In this document: piece by piece, positions 21,901-32,614 of the stretch | Layout of the letters: every line of letters starts with the position of its first letter | Numbering within the stretch: position 1 is the stretch's first letter | Source of the DNA: Fremontodendron californicum | Taxonomy: Eukaryota > Streptophyta > Magnoliopsida > Malvales > Malvaceae | Length of the DNA: 64,000 nucleotides | Direction: 5' to 3' | Assembly (NCBI GenBank): GCA_030761205.1 | Contig: JAULJL010000010.1 | Coordinates: 31,510,022 to 31,574,021 of the forward strand | The notes under the pieces: model-generated | What the model was told of the DNA's origin: nothing | Seen by the model: the letters and a program-made list of their open reading frames with translations, nothing else | Database searches by the model: none | Position numbers and translations under genes: made by a program

Positions 21901-22908
21901 TCGAGATTATTAAGGTAATTTTCACTTCGGATTTGGTGGCCATGAGGTGGAATTTGCATCTCTAAATGCACCGAAAACCTGATGCAACTGTTAATTAGAT
22001 AAATGAACTGAATTTATATTTCCTTTAGGTACTTGGGACTCCGACTCGGGAGGAGATAAAATGCATGAATCCAAACTATACAGAGTTCAAATTCCCTCAA
22101 ATTAAGGCTCATCCTTGGCATAAAGTGAGCACAATGGTTATATCATTTTTGCTAATTATAGCTCTTTGTACCTTATTGTGAATCAATCCATCTAACTTTT
22201 ATCGCAGATATTCCACAAGCGCATGCCTCCAGAAGCCGTAGATCTTGTCTCAAGACTTCTCCAATATTCTCCAAATTTGAGGTGCACTGCAGTAAGTATT
22301 TCCTACTTGATTGCTCGAGTTTTATGACAATACTAATATCGAGGTTAACTCGAATGCTAAACACTTTTAAATGATTCATTATAGGATGTTGTTCATGTCA
22401 AATGCTGTGGTTATTTTTGTTCTATTTTCTCCACCAAAATTGTTTCCTATGTGGGGAGCTTTCATGAAATAAATGAACGACCCTTATTTTAATCGTTGCA
22501 ATTCGAGCCTTGCTGAACGGGGCTATGTTATTGGGATAGCATTTGGTGGAAACCATGCAACTTTCACATGATTTCTCCTCTGATTTTATATTTTAAATTA
22601 AATTACCACATGATTTATTTACATTTTGCAGTTAGAGGCTTGTATCCATCCATTTTATGATGAACTTCGTGATCCTAATGCTCGCCTTCCTAACGGGCGC
22701 CCTTTGCCTCCATTATTCAACTTCAAACCTCAAGGTTTAGTCATTTTATCCACTTTTTTTCTTCTTCTTAAAACATATGAATTGTTGCTTACTGAACCCT
22801 TCTCATGCAAATGATGACACTGTAGAGCTGAAAGGATCAAGTTTGGAGCTTCTGGCCAAGCTGATACCGGAACATGCTCGAAAGCAATGCCCTTTCCTTG
22901 GCTTCTAA
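18977..22908 (+). CDS. GSK3/shaggy-like protein kinase (plant SK group I)
   Basis: Serine/threonine kinase of the GSK3 family, which in plants includes negative regulators of brassinosteroid signalling. Twelve coding exons: 18977-19099, 19185-19277, 19910-19969, 20080-20352, 21089-21163, 21231-21287, 21620-21760, 21864-21914, 22029-22124, 22208-22291, 22632-22734 and 22826-22908. They give 412 aa, in phase throughout. The glycine loop is VVGQGSFGIVFQ and the ATP lysine is in VAIKKV. The catalytic loop is HRDIKPQNLL, followed by DFGSAK. The activation-loop tyrosine is in EPNISYICSRYYRAPE. The N-terminus [23 protein letters not shown] fits group I (AtSK11/12/13-like). Changes such as VYRVAKHY and ICRALAYIHGGVG differ from the group norm but spare catalytic residues. 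Introns 2 and 4 carry MITEs. Confidence 0.95.
19327..19486 (+). mobile_element. hAT-like MITE, copy E (kinase intron 2)
   Basis: Forward copy of the CTATGTT family with an exact 8-bp duplication GTTATAAA on both sides. It is shorter than other copies because part of the 3' half is missing. Confidence 0.87.
20778..20974 (+). mobile_element. hAT-like MITE, copy F (kinase intron 4)
   Basis: Forward copy of the family in the intron after the exon ending at 20352. No flanking duplication can be seen (TAATGAGA and GTAGTACC), so the flanks have changed or the ends were rearranged. An antisense open frame of 148 codons across it is a by-product of the repeat. Confidence 0.8.
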
Positions 22909-23131
22909 ATCGAAAGACTAATGTTCATCTGTGCTAAGAAATTGTGTTAATGTACCCTATTTATCTTCGACGTTATCGATCTAAATGACCTAAATGACGA
23001 GCCTGTGAATTTCATCTGACAGTCTGGACTTTAGAGGCTGTTTTTATTTTGCTTTGGCTATGGAGACATGATATTATTAGGGCTCTTAACTTGTGGCATA
23101 AAATCGTTTGGATCTGTAATTGCATTTTGTA

Positions 23132-23267
23132 CTATATTGCTTCGACTCTTCATTTTTCTTACAATATCCGTGTTTGACGAATATCCGGATTTGGATATGG
23201 GGATATGACTCTCCAAGGAATGAACATATCCGTACCCGACATTCACACCCGAATCCGAGTAAAATAG
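23132..23267 (+). mobile_element. hAT-like MITE, copy G
   Basis: Short forward copy (136 bp) downstream of the kinase gene. Flanks ATTTTGTA and ATTTTGCA match at seven of eight. The central third of the element is missing. Confidence 0.82.
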
Positions 23268-23589
23268 ATTTTGCATGTAGTATTTCTGTCGTTGTATTTT
23301 TCATCTGCTGTACATTTAACATGCACCTTACCTATTATGTTCTTCTCTGCACCGACAAATGTGATCATTGTTGGGCTATCAACTGGGTAAAGAAACTGAG
23401 TTAAACTCTGTGTTCTGCTTCCATGACCTCTGCATCAATGGTGAGAGGACCTAAAGTTAGAATTTTTAGCACAACCAGCAAAATAATGCTGTTTTAAGTC
23501 TGTTGTTAAGTTTACCTATTTCTTGCATTTGTAGGGTCGCCTTTTACCCTCAGATTCCTGGGTCCCAAACTCGTTGAGAGATTTCAGAA

Positions 23590-23722
23590 CTCTATCCGGA
23601 ATCTATCGAATACGAGTATAGGGTATGATTTTTTAAATATATAAAAAATTTTAAAAAAATTAAATATATTTATCAGAAACATATCCGTATATGATATTGA
23701 TTTTAAATCCGGGTAACATTAG
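23590..23722 (+). mobile_element. Decayed relative of the CTATGTT MITE
   Basis: Retains the order ATCCGGAATCTATCGAATACG, a TAGGGTATGAT core, ACATATCCGTATATGATATT and a terminal CCGGGTAACAT, but the ends are badly eroded. It is assigned only by the order of shared words. Confidence 0.4.
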
Positions 23723-24379
23723 CATGAAACCAAAGACTATGAAGAAGTTTTTGAGTTTTGACAGACCTTTATTTGAGGCATCTTGAACAACCACTTCAGC
23801 TCAGGAGTCAGGAAATTATCATCACTAAACTTTGCAGATTATATGTAAATTATATATCTACATACATCTTACTTCAACTCAATCCTTTTATCATCACTAA
23901 ACTTTGCAGATTATATGGTTTTTGCTTCAAACAAATATTGCTGACTGAATTAAATATAGCAAAATCATCTTTGGTTTTCTATAAAATTCATGAAAACACA
24001 GCTTGGTAAGGAAGAACGTCCACATCCCTTTGTAAATCGTGCAACCAGATATTGAACTCTATGACAACCTTACGATTGGTTAGTATATTTATGGTGTTAA
24101 TACAACTAAAAAAATTTCTCTCTTTTTTTGTTAAAAATGTATTGAAATTAAAAATATAAAGATAAAATTCAATAAAATTAAAATATATAATCTTAATAAA
24201 TCTCTCATTGCACTATTGACCATAGCTGGTTTTCCTCAATAAAATTAATTTAGTTTAAACCTTCATTACACATAATCATTTTCACATATTTTTTTCATTT
24301 ATACAATTCTATTTACTTATTTTTAATTATATCTCATTTAATGAACGGTTATGATGAATTAAAATTAATAGACAAAATT

Positions 24380-24822
24380 TAGATGGTGGCTTTATAAGAA
24401 AGAATCATCATTATCTTATTGAAGTGTCTTTTTTTCAAAAGATAAAAAAATTGTACTCGAACTCTTAGAGTGAACAGTGCCTTATAGTAGAAACAATTTC
24501 AATAATTCTTACATCAACAAGGTTTTCATCCGTTACATCAACAATGACACTATTTGCAAGAATTCATACCGTCCCTTAACAAACACACAGTTTACATTTT
24601 TTTATCAAGGGGTTAGCATTCAGAGGGAAATGATCCCACATTTAATAGCAAGAATTAGATTGTAGTTTTATAAGTAAGGACCACCATTCTCCATCAAGAT
24701 GTCTTTTTTTAAATGACAAAATCGTGAGAGTGAACCCTGACTCCTAAAACGAATAATATTTTATAACGAACACAAATCCGATAATTCTTGTTATACATTG
24801 TTAATCTATTACATCAGCAAAA
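24380..24822 (+). repeat. Diverged direct repeat, offset about 278 bp
   Basis: Segment 24380-24542 and segment 24657-24822 share in order TTTATAAG-AAG, CA-CATTAT/CTCCAT, GTCTTTTTTT, GAGAGTGAAC-like words, CAAT(TT)C-ATAATTCTT and TACATCA. Origin unknown. Confidence 0.5.
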
Positions 24823-25254
24823 ATAATTTATATACAAGTATTTTTATTGGAATAAAATAACTTTTATTAGCCAAATTGAAGAACCAACTTACTATATTCA
24901 TGCAAATGAAATGAATAACCTAACACTTTATAAGAATCTTCACAAAGTTAGAATGATTAAACTTCTCAAAAAATTTTGTGAATGTCCCACAAAACATGTC
25001 AAAATTTGGAATTGTTAAATTTAATTTCTTACAATTAACAATAAATTCATATCATTTTTCTCAATATCTAAAGCCAACTATTGAGTCTATAATGAAAAAA
25101 AAAAAATTATCTAACTATTTGATACTCATGTTTATAATTCTATCAAAAAGGAATTCATTCACTTTTTTTTTTTTTAGGTTTGAATTACATGAGGATTGAT
25201 GTTCCTTTTGTCTTGTAATTCTTTCTCATACATTTTTTTAATATAAAAGAGGTC

Positions 25255-25360
25255 ACAATCTGAGATAAAAAAAAAAAAAAATTGCAGATATTGGATTTCG
25301 AACCTTAATGGTTGCCACCTCTTAAAGGTAACGGTATGAAACAACTTGATTAAGTTTTGA
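25255..25360 (-). mobile_element. SINE-like remnant
   Basis: Minus-strand reading shows GGTTCGAAATCC, close to a tRNA B box, followed by a short spacer and a T run. An A box cannot be fixed with confidence, so this could also be chance. Confidence 0.3.
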
Positions 25361-26558
25361 ATTTATTTTTTCCAATAATTTGTAAAATAGAAATTTAACT
25401 TTAGATTTTTATTGCAATTATAGAATAGTTTCCTCAACCATTTTAATTCAAACTTTTCAAAAGCTTTATTTTTTTATTGCTTTGAATAAAATGAAAGAGA
25501 TATGATATGTTAACATTAAACTTTATTTTGTGAGAATAGTAATAATTTGGGTTCCTTAATTACCATTATAATTTTTATGCAATTTTACCAGTTTACTACA
25601 TTTTTTGGTAGAATTTTAGTCATCTATGGATGGAAAAATAAAAAATTTAATCTAAACTAAAGAACATTCCATTAGAAATTTAAATTATTTCTTTAGTTTT
25701 TATTATGCAAAAAAGTAATATATATATATATATATATATATACTTTGTTTCAGATTTCAACCAAGGATAATACCAATAATGAAAATAAATAAATATATTT
25801 TTATATTTTTTTGTATAAAATATTTTTAAAGATAAAATATTTAATATTTAATTTTTTAACAAATATAAAATATGTAGTAAAACAAATTAGTGGTTTTTTG
25901 GTATTTTTTAGAAAATAATCTTATTATTGCTGTTTTTATTTAATTATTGGTATCATCCTTAAGTTCTTTAATTTATATGAAATATTCTATTTTCATCATA
26001 GATGACTAAAACTGCATAAAAATGTAGTGAAATGGTAAAATTGCATAAAAAAAATAAAGTGATATATATGAAGCCCAATATAATAAAATAGTAAAATTGA
26101 GTAATTGACCATTTCCCCTTATAATTTTGAAAAGAAATTTTGAATTTTTTTTATTATATTAGGAAAATATTTATCAATGTCTGTTTATCAATATCTAGTG
26201 ATACTGATTAAGATGATATACATACAAAGAAAAGTATAATTAATAAATTATTTTTAAAATTTTATTAAATGCAAAAAAATTCCAAAATAATAAATGAATA
26301 AATTTAAATTTTTATATATGAAATCAAATAAATATTCAATTAAAAAAATAATATTAAATATATCACTAATGAGCACATTTATTGTTTAGATTCAGAATTC
26401 AATTATATATATGAAATCAAATATATAAATAATTAAAATTTAATATTTAATATATGAGCACATTAAAACACTTTAAATGAATTAAAATTTATATATAAAG
26501 ATGATATTGTGATATTACCTTTGTGCCCTTGTCATGAATAAAAACATGTTATCTATAA

Positions 26559-27274
26559 TCTATAATATATATAAAAGCACGAATGTGGAGAATTTTTTGA
26601 ACTGACTAAAATAATCATTGTTCACTATATTTTTAAATTGTCATTATAAATATATATTTTTATTATTAATAAGATATATCTAATTTATAAGTAAAAAGTT
26701 TAATTATATTAAAACACTTTAAATGAATTAATTTGATAATAAATAAAAAATTTAAAATTTTATATGAAATTAATTTATATTAAAAGTTTTTTTAACCTCA
26801 AAAAGTAAATCAATTTATTTGATATATTGTTCATTATATTTCTAAATTATCATTATAAAATATTTTTTATTATATACTAAGATTTATCTAATTTATAAAT
26901 AAGAAGTTTAATTTTATTAAAACACTTTAAATGGATTAATCTGATAATAAATAAAAATGAATTAAAATTTTATATGAAATTAATTTATCTTAAAAGTTCA
27001 AAAAACCTTAAAAAGTAAATCAATTTATTTGAGATATAAAAAAAAAAAAAAATTTATATGATTTTTTTCGTAATTAATTTTAGATTAATATAAAAAAAAT
27101 AAACTTTTTAATAATTTGATATAATTTGCAAATAATTTAACATTAAATGTTAATGCAAATTTTAATTCATATACATTTTATTAGTTTTATTTATTTTTAA
27201 AATATATAATTAAATTAAAAAATAAATAAATTAACTAGCATTCACGTGCGAACGCATATGATAATAAATACTAG
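26559..27274 (+). mobile_element. Putative non-autonomous Helitron
   Basis: 5' end A/TCTATAATATATATAAAAGC and 3' end CTAG/T at 27271-27274 follow the Helitron rule of TC...CTRR inserted between A and T. A near-palindrome CACGTGCGAACGCATATG lies ten bases before CTAG. It codes for nothing and contains a 208-bp tandem duplication. Confidence 0.6.
26619..27035 (+). repeat. 208-bp tandem duplication inside the Helitron
   Basis: Two units start at TTGTTCACTATATTT (26619) and TTGTTCATTATATTT (26827). Both continue through ATTAAAACACTTTAAATG and AGTAAATCAATTTATTTGA. Similarity is high but not complete. Confidence 0.8.
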
Positions 27275-28014
27275 TAGTATATAAAATTATAAAAGCCAAT
27301 ATTAACCGATAACTAGTGATATTAGTTGAGGTGATATTTAAAAATAAAATTTTGTAATTTATGTATTATCTTATCTTGAACTTGATGAAAATAATACATT
27401 AAATATAATTTTTTAAATAATATTTTAATTATCTTTAGTAATGTATATTAAATCACTTGCAAATGACAAAATCAATAAAATCCATGATAAAGTTATTCAT
27501 TGTCTTTTATTTTTATTATTTATTTTATTATAATAATATTTAACATTTATGTAAATCTATACATATTATAAAATCACTTACGAAATTAGTGTGACGAATC
27601 AAATGACATCAATTCAATTGAAAAATTTACTTAAAAATTGAAATAAAATTTTAATAATAAAATAAAAATTAGAGTTATCTATATCTTTTACTTTTTTATA
27701 AAAAAAAACATTTAAAAAAGTTATCCACCTCTTAAAAAATTACTTCAATTTTACTGTAATTTATTTTTCTTATAATTTTTTTTAAAAAACACTTATGTAG
27801 TAGATGACCAAAAAATTACCCCTTTTTTTTACATATTATTATTTTTCAAACTATAAATTTTTATGTGTCAAATTTTAGTAAACGATAAAATAGTGAAAAT
27901 AGTGAATAAATATAAGATTCAATTAACGGGTACTTATAAAAATTAATTAAAAATTATTTAATTATCATTTTAAAAATATTTTTTTATATTTAATACATAA
28001 AAAATAAAATATTA

Positions 28015-29460
28015 ATGAAAAATATTGACTAGTGCCTATTGTATATAGAAAGAAAAGTACAATTAATATATTTTTTTTTTTTAAAATTCAATAAAAATAA
28101 TGTATTAAATGTAAACAAATTTCTTTAAATGATAAATAAATAATTTTTAATCAATACTTTTAAACACGAATAAATGAATCCAATATTAATTATATTTTTT
28201 TTTATAAATATTAATTTAATCAATATTATTAAACACTGATTAACATTTATTATCTTTCATGATTTACACAAATATTTAATGAAAGTTGGAAGCCAACTCA
28301 GCATTTTAATTAATTTACTTTTTTAACCCTGTGTATTTTTCCAAAGCAGAAATAAGAATCTAGCACAATGACAAAAGGAAAAGTAAGTTAAGGCAGACAA
28401 TATCACGTGTTGTTCTCAACAATTTAAGGGCGTGTTTGGTTTGAGAAACATGTTATGATTCATTATGTATCAATGAACATAATAAAATATCTTTATTAGA
28501 TTAAAATATTTAAAAACAAATTTTGAATTATTTTATTTTTAAGTAAATTGTATATTTTTATTATATTTAAATAATTTTTTATCATTTAATTTATAATAAA
28601 ATATGTGTTTTATTTTAATTAAAATATTGATTTTGTTAGAGACTTATTTAGATATAAATTAAAAATTAAGTATTTATTTGGATATAAGTGAATGATAAAG
28701 ATTTTATTTTGGTATAAATTAAATGTTAAAAATATATTTGAGTGTAATAAAAATATAAAAATTTATTTAAATAAAGTGATAAAATTTAAATTTAAATTTT
28801 TATTATTATTATTATTATTGTAGCCGATTTATTACTATTATTTCATTTTTTTAAAAATTTATTTGGTAACAATTCTTTCTTGTGATTTAAAATGTCACCC
28901 TTTTTGGTAAAAAAAAAAAGTCACCTTTTGACTTTTAATATCTCTTTAATATTCATTAAAACGAAATAAGAAGTTAATTATTTGTTTATGAAAGTGAAAC
29001 AGATTTTCAACAACCAACTTCTAAATCTTTGATGTTTGAGATTTTTATACATTTTTTATTCTTCAAGTTGGAATTGTAAAGTCATTTTTTAACCATCTAG
29101 TATTCCGATACCATTTCATTCGTTTTTTTCTTTAAAAATATATTTTAAAAACAATTTAACCATGAATAAATCTGGGTTTTCTTCTTCAAAGAAAGTTTTA
29201 TTTTTTTTGAAAAATATTAATTAATGTCTAGTAGTATCGGTTAAGATGTTATTTAAAAAAAATGATTAATGAATTGTTTTTTTAATTAATAAAAAGAATC
29301 CATTAAATGCAGTTTTTTTATTTATTTATTTAAGAGAAACGTTAATGAGTACCTAGCGGTATTGGTTAAGATGATATTTAAGAAAAATATAATTAATAAA
29401 TAATATTTTTTTAAATTCGATAAAAGTAATGCATTAAATGTAATTTTTTTTCCTAAAATA
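28015..29460 (+). repeat. Several degenerate copies of a GGTTAAGATG repeat
   Basis: Segments near 28015-28140, 29210-29320 and 29335-29460 share TCTAG-GGTATTGGTTAAGATG, then GTATAATTAATAAAT, then AATTCAATAAAA-TAATG-ATTAAATG. Related segments lie at about 26165-26290 and 27300-27430. The left end weakly resembles a tRNA-derived head, so an old SINE family is possible. Confidence 0.4.
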
Positions 29461-29472
29461 GTAATTAAATAA

Positions 29473-29656
29473 AGATTTTGCTAACAGAGCCCTAAAAAAC
29501 TTTTTAAGGTTACCATATATAATAATATTTTCGTTCAATGCATTAAGAATGACGAATAAAATTATCAACTATTATATTTAATATAATGTTATTATTATAA
29601 ATAATATATTAACTAACCTTAAAAAGTATTTTAAAAACGCTCGTTAACAAAAACCT
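29473..29656. mobile_element. Mutator-type MITE with 9-bp duplication
   Basis: Inverted ends of about 55 bp: AGATTTTGCTAACAGAGC on the left and AGGTTTTTGTTAACGAGC on the other strand. The 9-bp direct duplication ATTAAATAA lies at 29464-29472 and 29657-29665. Nine bases and long inverted ends suit the Mutator superfamily. A related segment lies in a DRM2 intron (35508-35690). Confidence 0.75.
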
Positions 29657-30239
29657 ATTAAATAATTTTTAATAAATATTTATAGACACCAATTAATCAA
29701 AAATTATTTTTTAAAATAATAATTAAATAAATTTTAATTAATATATATAAACACCAATTAATTGGATCATATATTTTTAATAACCAAACACGCCCAAAAT
29801 TCATTGACCCCTCTTTATTTGTATGTCTTGTCAGCTTGCAATAAAAGAAGAGAAAAGCTAATCTCACATGGATGTACAAATATATGTATATACTTTTTTT
29901 ATATATATATATATTATCAATGAACAATTTTAATTTTATAAACAAATTAAAAAATTATCACATATTATATAATTGTAAAATTTAAATATTTGGTTTTTAA
30001 AATTTAAAATTTTTGTTGATCATAGATGATTTCTTTTATATATATATATATATATCAAAATGGATCAATTAGAATCTATAAACACCAAACCCCAAAAAAA
30101 TCAAAACTCTCATTCTTAAAAAAATAGTGTATCTATTTAAAAATCATAAAATAATTATAAAAAATATTAATCAATTTAGTTCAATTCAAAAGGATAATTT
30201 AATCATTAATTAGCTTTATAAAACCACAACGACCCTACT

Positions 30240-30655
30240 AGTAGGCTAGTAGCACGAATGTTCCGTATTCCCGATCGAGCACAACGAAAAGAAAGAAAAA
30301 GCTGCAAAGTTTTACTGCATTACGAGTTACTGTAAAAACTCATCGCACCGTCGCGTGAGATTTTACTTTTACCCTTTTTAATTTTCCTCTTTCAGTGCCC
30401 CTCAACAAAATTCATGATTCTCGCACGCACACCAAATAGATTAGACTCTCTTCCTTTTTTCTTCTCTCTTAAAAAAGAAAGAAAAAAAATTCCACTGCCA
30501 TAACCAAAACCTCCTACTTTGATTACTCGCTTTTCTTTTCTTGCATGCTTCAGCTTTGCTCTTCTTTTTTACCGACCCTTTTTGAACTGCATTATCGTAA
30601 TTCTTTGAGATAGTTTCAGGATCAGATCAAATATTCTCGTCTTCGATTCCTTGAG
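30240..30655 (+). promoter_or_regulatory. DRM2 promoter region and 5' UTR exon 1
   Basis: The base composition changes sharply to less AT-rich, pyrimidine-rich DNA with CT runs, as in plant core promoters. A non-coding exon ends at CCTTGAG/GTAAG (30655). A second leader exon (32576-32617) carries the start codon, so the leader intron is 1920 bp. Confidence 0.6.
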
Positions 30656-31732
30656 GTAAGTTTTATCACTTAACTAATTGAATTATAGCGTTAATTACTG
30701 TTTGCTTCCGTTGATTTCGATAGTTTCGCTGATGCGTTTCTTTTTGCTCTTTCTGTTTGATTGCCGAGCAACGATTTGTTTTTTTGCTGTTTAATCTTTC
30801 GTTTTATTTTTTTTTATTTTTTTCCGCTTCAGTTTTCTCGGCTAGGAAAGATGGAGTCAAATTTTGGCATCGAATTTTGTGCAAACAGTTTATTTATCTG
30901 TATTTATATACTAATTTCGATGTTTTTTCTAGTATTTTTTTTTATAAAAAAAACCCCTATAAAATAATACTCAAATTAAAAAAAAATATTACTTTAAAAA
31001 GGTTATTTCATTTACCGATAAATTATTATTTATTAATAAAAAATTTTATGTTTTCAATTTTTATATATGTATATTATTATTATTTTTATTAAGATACATG
31101 AATGATTTATAAATAAAAAACATTATATATAATGATGAAATCACTTACAAATGAATAAATTATTCAAGAGTCATGAATATGTATAATGAAGATGATCAAG
31201 ATCCGGATGACAATTGTGCTTTACTAATTGTTTATCCAAAAAAGAGGCATTTTAAGCAATAGTCACGTTAAATAACTACTTATTACAACATAAAAAAGAA
31301 TATATTAAATGTGGTGTGTGCATTACAAAAAATTAAGGATGATGTTTAATTTGGTTTAGGTACAAAGAAACATAATTTTTAGATGCATATTTTGAAAAAA
31401 AAAAAAAAGACTTAAATGAGAATGTAAAAGTTGTTAAGTGAAAACTTACTTATAATATTATATGAACTTTTATGTATTTTTTTTTTAGGATTTATTAATT
31501 TATATATTTGTTGGACTCTAAAGAATTATAAAAAAATTATTATCTTATACATTTAGCGAGGTTATTATATTAATATGTTGACCGGAGTCGGGATTGCGAG
31601 ATTTTATTAATTAACCGAGATTAATAATTTATCAAACATTCATTTATCGAGGTTTTACTGTAATGATCTACTATGAACTAAAAATGAAGTTTATAAATTA
31701 TAATTGCACTGTATTTCCTTTTTTTATGAATA

Positions 31733-32019
31733 CTAGAATTTGACACATCCATTATGTGTTAAATTTTTTTTTTTAAATAAAAAAAAAAAGTGAATAGTTT
31801 TTTATAAAGTGAGTAGTTTCTTAGATAAGTGATAGTTTTTTGGAATGTGAATAGTTTTTTTTAAGAATAAATAGGTAATTTTTTAAAAAAAATACGTATA
31901 TATAAAATTTTGAAAGACATAAATATCCATTTTTTATTTTTTATATTATAATTATGTTTGATTTTTTTTTTATATTTTCATCAACTGAGCTCAGTCAGCC
32001 ACTTTATATATAATATAGA
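31733..32019 (-). mobile_element. Short Helitron, copy 1 (DRM2 leader intron)
   Basis: 287 bp. On the minus strand it starts A/TCTATATTATATATAAAG and ends with the hairpin ACACATAATGGATGTGT, then CAAATTCTAG/T. The A and T outside the ends are the expected Helitron target. It shares GGCTGA-TGAG and AACTCAGTTG-TGA words with the copies at 46954 and 53553. Confidence 0.78.
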
Positions 32020-32614
32020 TATTCTAGTAAATAATATAAAATATTATTTGTTTATTATTTTTTTCTGATTTTATAGTGGAAATAATTTGCCATGTTACTT
32101 AAGATACAAGAAGAGAGTATTACGACTCGAACTTATAATCTTTACTACGAGAGTAAGAGTTTTTACAGTTTATTACTTTTAAGGGTTAGTATACAAAAAA
32201 CATGGACTCCGTTGTTGTGGATAATGTCCTTTTGGGGGATTCTTAAGGTCTTGGTAATGTGGATGGTTAAGCCTTCTTGTTTTTAACTTGGTCTGGTGAC
32301 TAGAATTGGAACATATTGCGATTTTAATTGTTGACTGCGAAGATCGTGAGGATATGGTTGTTTCTATGTTAATGTAAAGAGGCTTACATTGTTGTTGCTG
32401 TTATTGTCTATAGGAGTCATTGACTGAGTTTCAATCCTTTATGAATATTAGCATATTCTGTAAGCAAGGCATGTAATAGTTTACGCGTAGGTTGGCTGTT
32501 GATAAATCGTTTAATTTTATGGTTTTATGTGGATATTTTACCCAAGGTTCTAATCTTCATTTGTTTCTTTTACAGGTTAAGAAATTTTCTTGGGCCATAC
32601 TATAGCTCAAGGAA

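Larger units (their letters stand above)
22909..30239. other. Gene-poor, very AT-rich region
   Basis: No coding exon was found over about 7 kb. The first kilobase holds the kinase 3' flank and one MITE. The rest is A/T-rich repeat debris: a 278-bp-spaced direct repeat, a SINE-like remnant, a Helitron with an internal tandem duplication, a Mutator-type MITE and several copies of a CTAGTGGTATTGGTTAAGATG-type repeat. Confidence 0.6.

Noticed and set aside
30757..31092. 111-codon Phe/Tyr-rich open frame
   Set aside because: Lies in the DRM2 leader intron, low-complexity T-rich DNA, no domain, and not spliced to known exons.
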